DNA of 64,000 bases from Ectothiorhodospiraceae bacterium (GTDB lineage Bacteria > Pseudomonadota > Gammaproteobacteria > HK1). The translations under genes and the position numbers were made by a program. The stretch spans positions 134,486 to 198,485 of the forward strand of contig JACKNM010000011.1 of assembly GCA_024234875.1 (NCBI GenBank), in the 5' to 3' direction. Below, piece after piece: positions 61,885-64,000 of this stretch. Within the stretch, counting starts at the first letter, position 1; the number at the start of each line of letters is the position of its first letter. The notes beneath the pieces were generated by a model. The model was not told where the DNA came from and searched no databases. It worked only from the letters and a program-made list of their open reading frames with translations.

Positions 61885-63551
61885 GCGCGTCGCGGGCATC
61901 CGTGGCGGCCCTGCTCGTCGCGCTCGCCGGCGGTGCCGGGGCGCAGACCGACCAGGTGCCGCGGCCGAGCGAGCACCGCCTCGAGGCGCCCGCCTACGCG
62001 CCGGCGGAGCCGCCGCCGATCCGACTGCCAGCGCCGCCAGCGGCCCCGCCGGGGGCGATCTCCGGGCTGCTGCGGCTCGAGCTCCGCGGCGTGCGCTTCA
62101 CCGGCAACACCGCGATCGACACTGCGACCCTGGAGGCGGTGGCGGCCCCCTACGTCGGACGGGTGGTCACCAACGCCGAGCTCCAGCAACTCCGCACCGC
62201 GCTCACCCGGCTCTACATCGAGCGCGGCTACGTCAACTCAGGAGTCATCATCCCCGACCAGACCCTGGAGCAGGGCATCGTCGAGTTCCGCGTGATCGAG
62301 GGCGTGCTCGCCGACATCGCGGTGTCCGGGGTGGAGCGACTGCCCGCGAGCTACGTGCGTGACCGTCTCGCGCTCGGTGCCGGACCGCCGCTCGAGGTGT
62401 CGGCGTTGCGCGACCGCATCCAGCTTCTGCTCCGCGGCCCGTTCGTGCGGCAGGTCGACGCCACCCTCGCTCCGGGCGAGCGACCGGGCGAGGCGCGACT
62501 ACACGCCGAGGTGGTGGAGCGCTCGCCGTTCGGCGGTGGCCTCGTGGTCGACAACGACCTGTCGCCGAGCGTCGGCTCGGTGCAGGCGAGCGGTTTCGCG
62601 ACCTGGTACAGCCCGGGCGGTCTCGGCGACCTCCTCGCCCTCGAGGACGTGACGGTGGCCGAGGGACTGAAACAGGGCCGGCTGAGCTACACCGTGCCGC
62701 TCGGGCCTCGCGACACCACGCTACGGCTGCACTACGACCGCAGTCTCACCGACGTGGTCGAGGATCCCTTCGACCGTCTCGACATCGTCAGCCGATCGAC
62801 CACCGTCGGCGTTCGCCTCGCCCATCCGCTGCTGCTCACGCCGCGCCGCCAGCTCGTCGCCTCGGTCGCGGTGGAGCGTCGGGCCAGCAAGACCTTCCTG
62901 CTCGGGATGCCGTTCTCGTTCACGCCGGGCCCGAAGGACGGCCGCAGCCAGGTGACGGTGCTGCGGCTCGCTCAGGAGTACGTCGACCGCGAGCCCGACC
63001 AGGTCCTCGCCGCGCGCTCGACCCTCAGCATCGGGCTCGACGCGCTCGGCGCCACCCGCAACTCGGCCGGTGCCGACGGTCGCTTTCTCGCCTGGCTCGG
63101 CCAGCTCCAGTGGGTGCGTCGGCTGCGTGGCCAGCACGAGGTGGTGGCACGGGCCGACGTGCAGCTCGCGGCCGACCGCCTGCTGCCGCTGGAGAAGTAC
63201 GCCGTCGGCGGCGCCGGCACGGTGCGTGGGTACCGCACCAACCAGCTCGTCCGCGACTGGGGCTACTCGGTCTCGGTCGAGTACCGGGTACCCATACTGC
63301 GCGGCGAGCTCGGCGACATCCCGCTCCGGGCAGCCGCGTTCCTCGACGTCGGCGTCGCCCGCGACCGCGACGTCCCCGCGCCAGGTCCCGACACCCTGGC
63401 CGCGGTCGGTCTCGGACTGCTGTGGAATCCGAGCCCATCGGTCGACGGGGCGCTGTACTGGGGGCATGCGTTGCGTGACGTACCGGTTGCGGGTGAGCGC
63501 GACCTCCAGGACAACGGCTTCCACTTCGCGCTGCGCGCCCGATTCGATTGA
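61872..63551 (+). CDS. TpsB outer-membrane transporter (ShlB/FhaC/HecB family)
   Basis: A 559-residue outer-membrane transporter for the adjacent exoprotein. Signal peptide (SVAALLVALAGGAGAQ) and Pro-rich linker are followed by two POTRA domains (LELRGVRFTGNTAIDTATLEAVAAPYVGR...YVNSGVIIPDQTLEQGIVEFRVIEG; VSGVERLPASYVRDRL...EVVE). A 16-strand-type barrel follows, with VRGYRTNQLVRDWGYSVSVEYRVP, the VRGY/F motif of loop L6. The ATG overlaps the tpsA stop by 13 bp; a GTG at 61881 would give a GTGA overlap. Either way translation is coupled. Confidence 0.93.
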   Translation: MLGVSASRASVAALLVALAGGAGAQTDQVPRPSEHRLEAPAYAPAEPPPIRLPAPPAAPPGAISGLLRLELRGVRFTGNTAIDTATLEAVAAPYVGRVVTNAELQQLRTALTRLYIERGYVNSGVIIPDQTLEQGIVEFRVIEGVLADIAVSGVERLPASYVRDRLALGAGPPLEVSALRDRIQLLLRGPFVRQVDATLAPGERPGEARLHAEVVERSPFGGGLVVDNDLSPSVGSVQASGFATWYSPGGLGDLLALEDVTVAEGLKQGRLSYTVPLGPRDTTLRLHYDRSLTDVVEDPFDRLDIVSRSTTVGVRLAHPLLLTPRRQLVASVAVERRASKTFLLGMPFSFTPGPKDGRSQVTVLRLAQEYVDREPDQVLAARSTLSIGLDALGATRNSAGADGRFLAWLGQLQWVRRLRGQHEVVARADVQLAADRLLPLEKYAVGGAGTVRGYRTNQLVRDWGYSVSVEYRVPILRGELGDIPLRAAAFLDVGVARDRDVPAPGPDTLAAVGLGLLWNPSPSVDGALYWGHALRDVPVAGERDLQDNGFHFALRARFD

Positions 63552-63595
63552 GGGGGCTGTGGCGCGCCGTGGCCCGGGCCGGCACGGGGGCCGCC

Positions 63596-63636
63596 GGGGA
63601 CTGGCTCCGATTGCGCAGCAATCGGTGCCTGTCCCC
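63596..63636. repeat. REP-like palindrome
   Basis: A 19-bp arm palindrome, GGGGACtGGCtCCGATTGC-gca-GCAATCGGtGCCtGTCCCC, two mismatches. Same family as the copies at 31262 and 33643. Located between tpsB and the convergent gene. Confidence 0.7.
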
Positions 63637-63710
63637 ACCCCTGCCGCGCCACCGTCGTGGCCCGGGCGGGCGCGGCGGCCCGCCCCTACAGGGTGGCGCG
63701 GCGTTCGGGC

Positions 63711-64000
63711 TCAGCGGCTCGTGGTTCGGTCGTGGCGTGCGACGTCCTCGAGGCCGACCTGCTCGAGCAGGGATGCGCGGGCCTCGCGCGGGCTCGGGTC
63801 GCTCGGGGTCGCGGTGATCATCGTCGTCAGCTCGGCGACCGCGTCGTACCAGATGCCGGCCGTCGCGTAGGCTGCGGCGCGCCCGACCCCGCGCGTGGTC
63901 GCGAGGCGCGCGCGCAGCTCCGGTGACTCCGCGACGCGGCGTACCGCGGCGCCGGCGACGACGTCGCGCGAGCGCTGCGCGGGGTCGAGGACCATCGCCA
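63711..64000 (-). CDS. DUF928-like protein, C-terminal part (5' end outside window)
   Basis: About 96 codons open to the window edge. They read AAYATAGIWYDAVAELTTMITATPSDPSPREARASLLEQVGLEDVA, which resembles the C-terminus of DUF928 proteins (WYDAL...LL..VGL). DUF928 genes are often found beside two-partner secretion genes and CHAT-domain genes, which fits this location. The match is short, so the family call is tentative. Confidence 0.55.
   Translation of the reverse strand, partial: AMVLDPAQRSRDVVAGAAVRRVAESPELRARLATTRGVGRAAAYATAGIWYDAVAELTTMITATPSDPSPREARASLLEQVGLEDVARHDRTTSR

Noticed and set aside
58986..62189. A 1,067-codon minus-strand frame opposite tpsA
   Set aside because: Its Ser/Thr/Pro-rich repeats are the mirror of the tpsA repeats; tpsA has a signal peptide, a TPS domain and an overlapping tpsB.

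Overview
The window is 64 kb of a high-GC bacterial chromosome, most likely a proteobacterium and probably a gammaproteobacterium. The pointers are an Xanthomonas-type DSF (rpf) signalling cluster, TRAP and heterotetrameric sarcosine oxidase genes, and Gram-negative outer-membrane systems (two-partner secretion, OmpA-like domain). I cannot name the species. The backbone has very GC-rich codon third positions. The segment at about 15.7-27.7 kb is visibly less GC-rich and looks imported.

Backbone, 1-14.3 kb. The first genes are glcF (cut by the window edge), glcE and glcD, encoding glycolate oxidase, followed by a solute-binding lipoprotein-like gene. Next is a putative DSF quorum-sensing locus: an RpfF-like synthase, divergent from an ACP gene and a FabF-like ketosynthase, then an RpfC-like hybrid kinase whose C-terminal Hpt domain has Glu in place of the phosphoacceptor His. 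An EAL-domain c-di-GMP phosphodiesterase, a soluble histidine kinase and a divergent, apparently leaderless OmpR-type regulator follow.

Mosaic island, 14.3-43 kb. An intact tRNA-Ser(CGA) at 14258-14349 is followed by three 3'-end copies at about 29.2, 36.3 and 41.4 kb. This is the layout of successive integrations at one tRNA site. Segment 1 carries remnants of a TOTE-like conflict helicase, a TRAP transporter, a dimethylglycine/sarcosine oxidation operon with a TetR regulator, and a VapBC pair. Segments 2 and 3 are packed with toxin-antitoxin modules: seven recognisable pairs lie within 13 kb, one with a toxin cut by an amber codon. They also hold an IS110-family element, a defence-gene remnant, a second TOTE remnant, truncated integrases, and a partly duplicated Gfo/Idh/MocA oxidoreductase.

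Backbone or accessory region, 43-64 kb. A 1,879-residue exported protein combines a clan-CD (caspase/legumain-like) peptidase domain with calcium-binding repeats. A CHASE2 adenylate cyclase and a sensor remnant follow. A tight four-gene operon then encodes PspA (ESCRT-III superfamily), a classical AAA ATPase, a membrane/coiled-coil protein and an SBP-OmpA fusion, which suggests an envelope-spanning membrane-remodelling or stress system. The window ends with a two-partner secretion pair (FHA-like exoprotein and TpsB transporter) and the edge of a DUF928-like gene. Dispersed palindromic repeats (REP/MITE-like) lie in both the island and the backbone, and one has split a gene.
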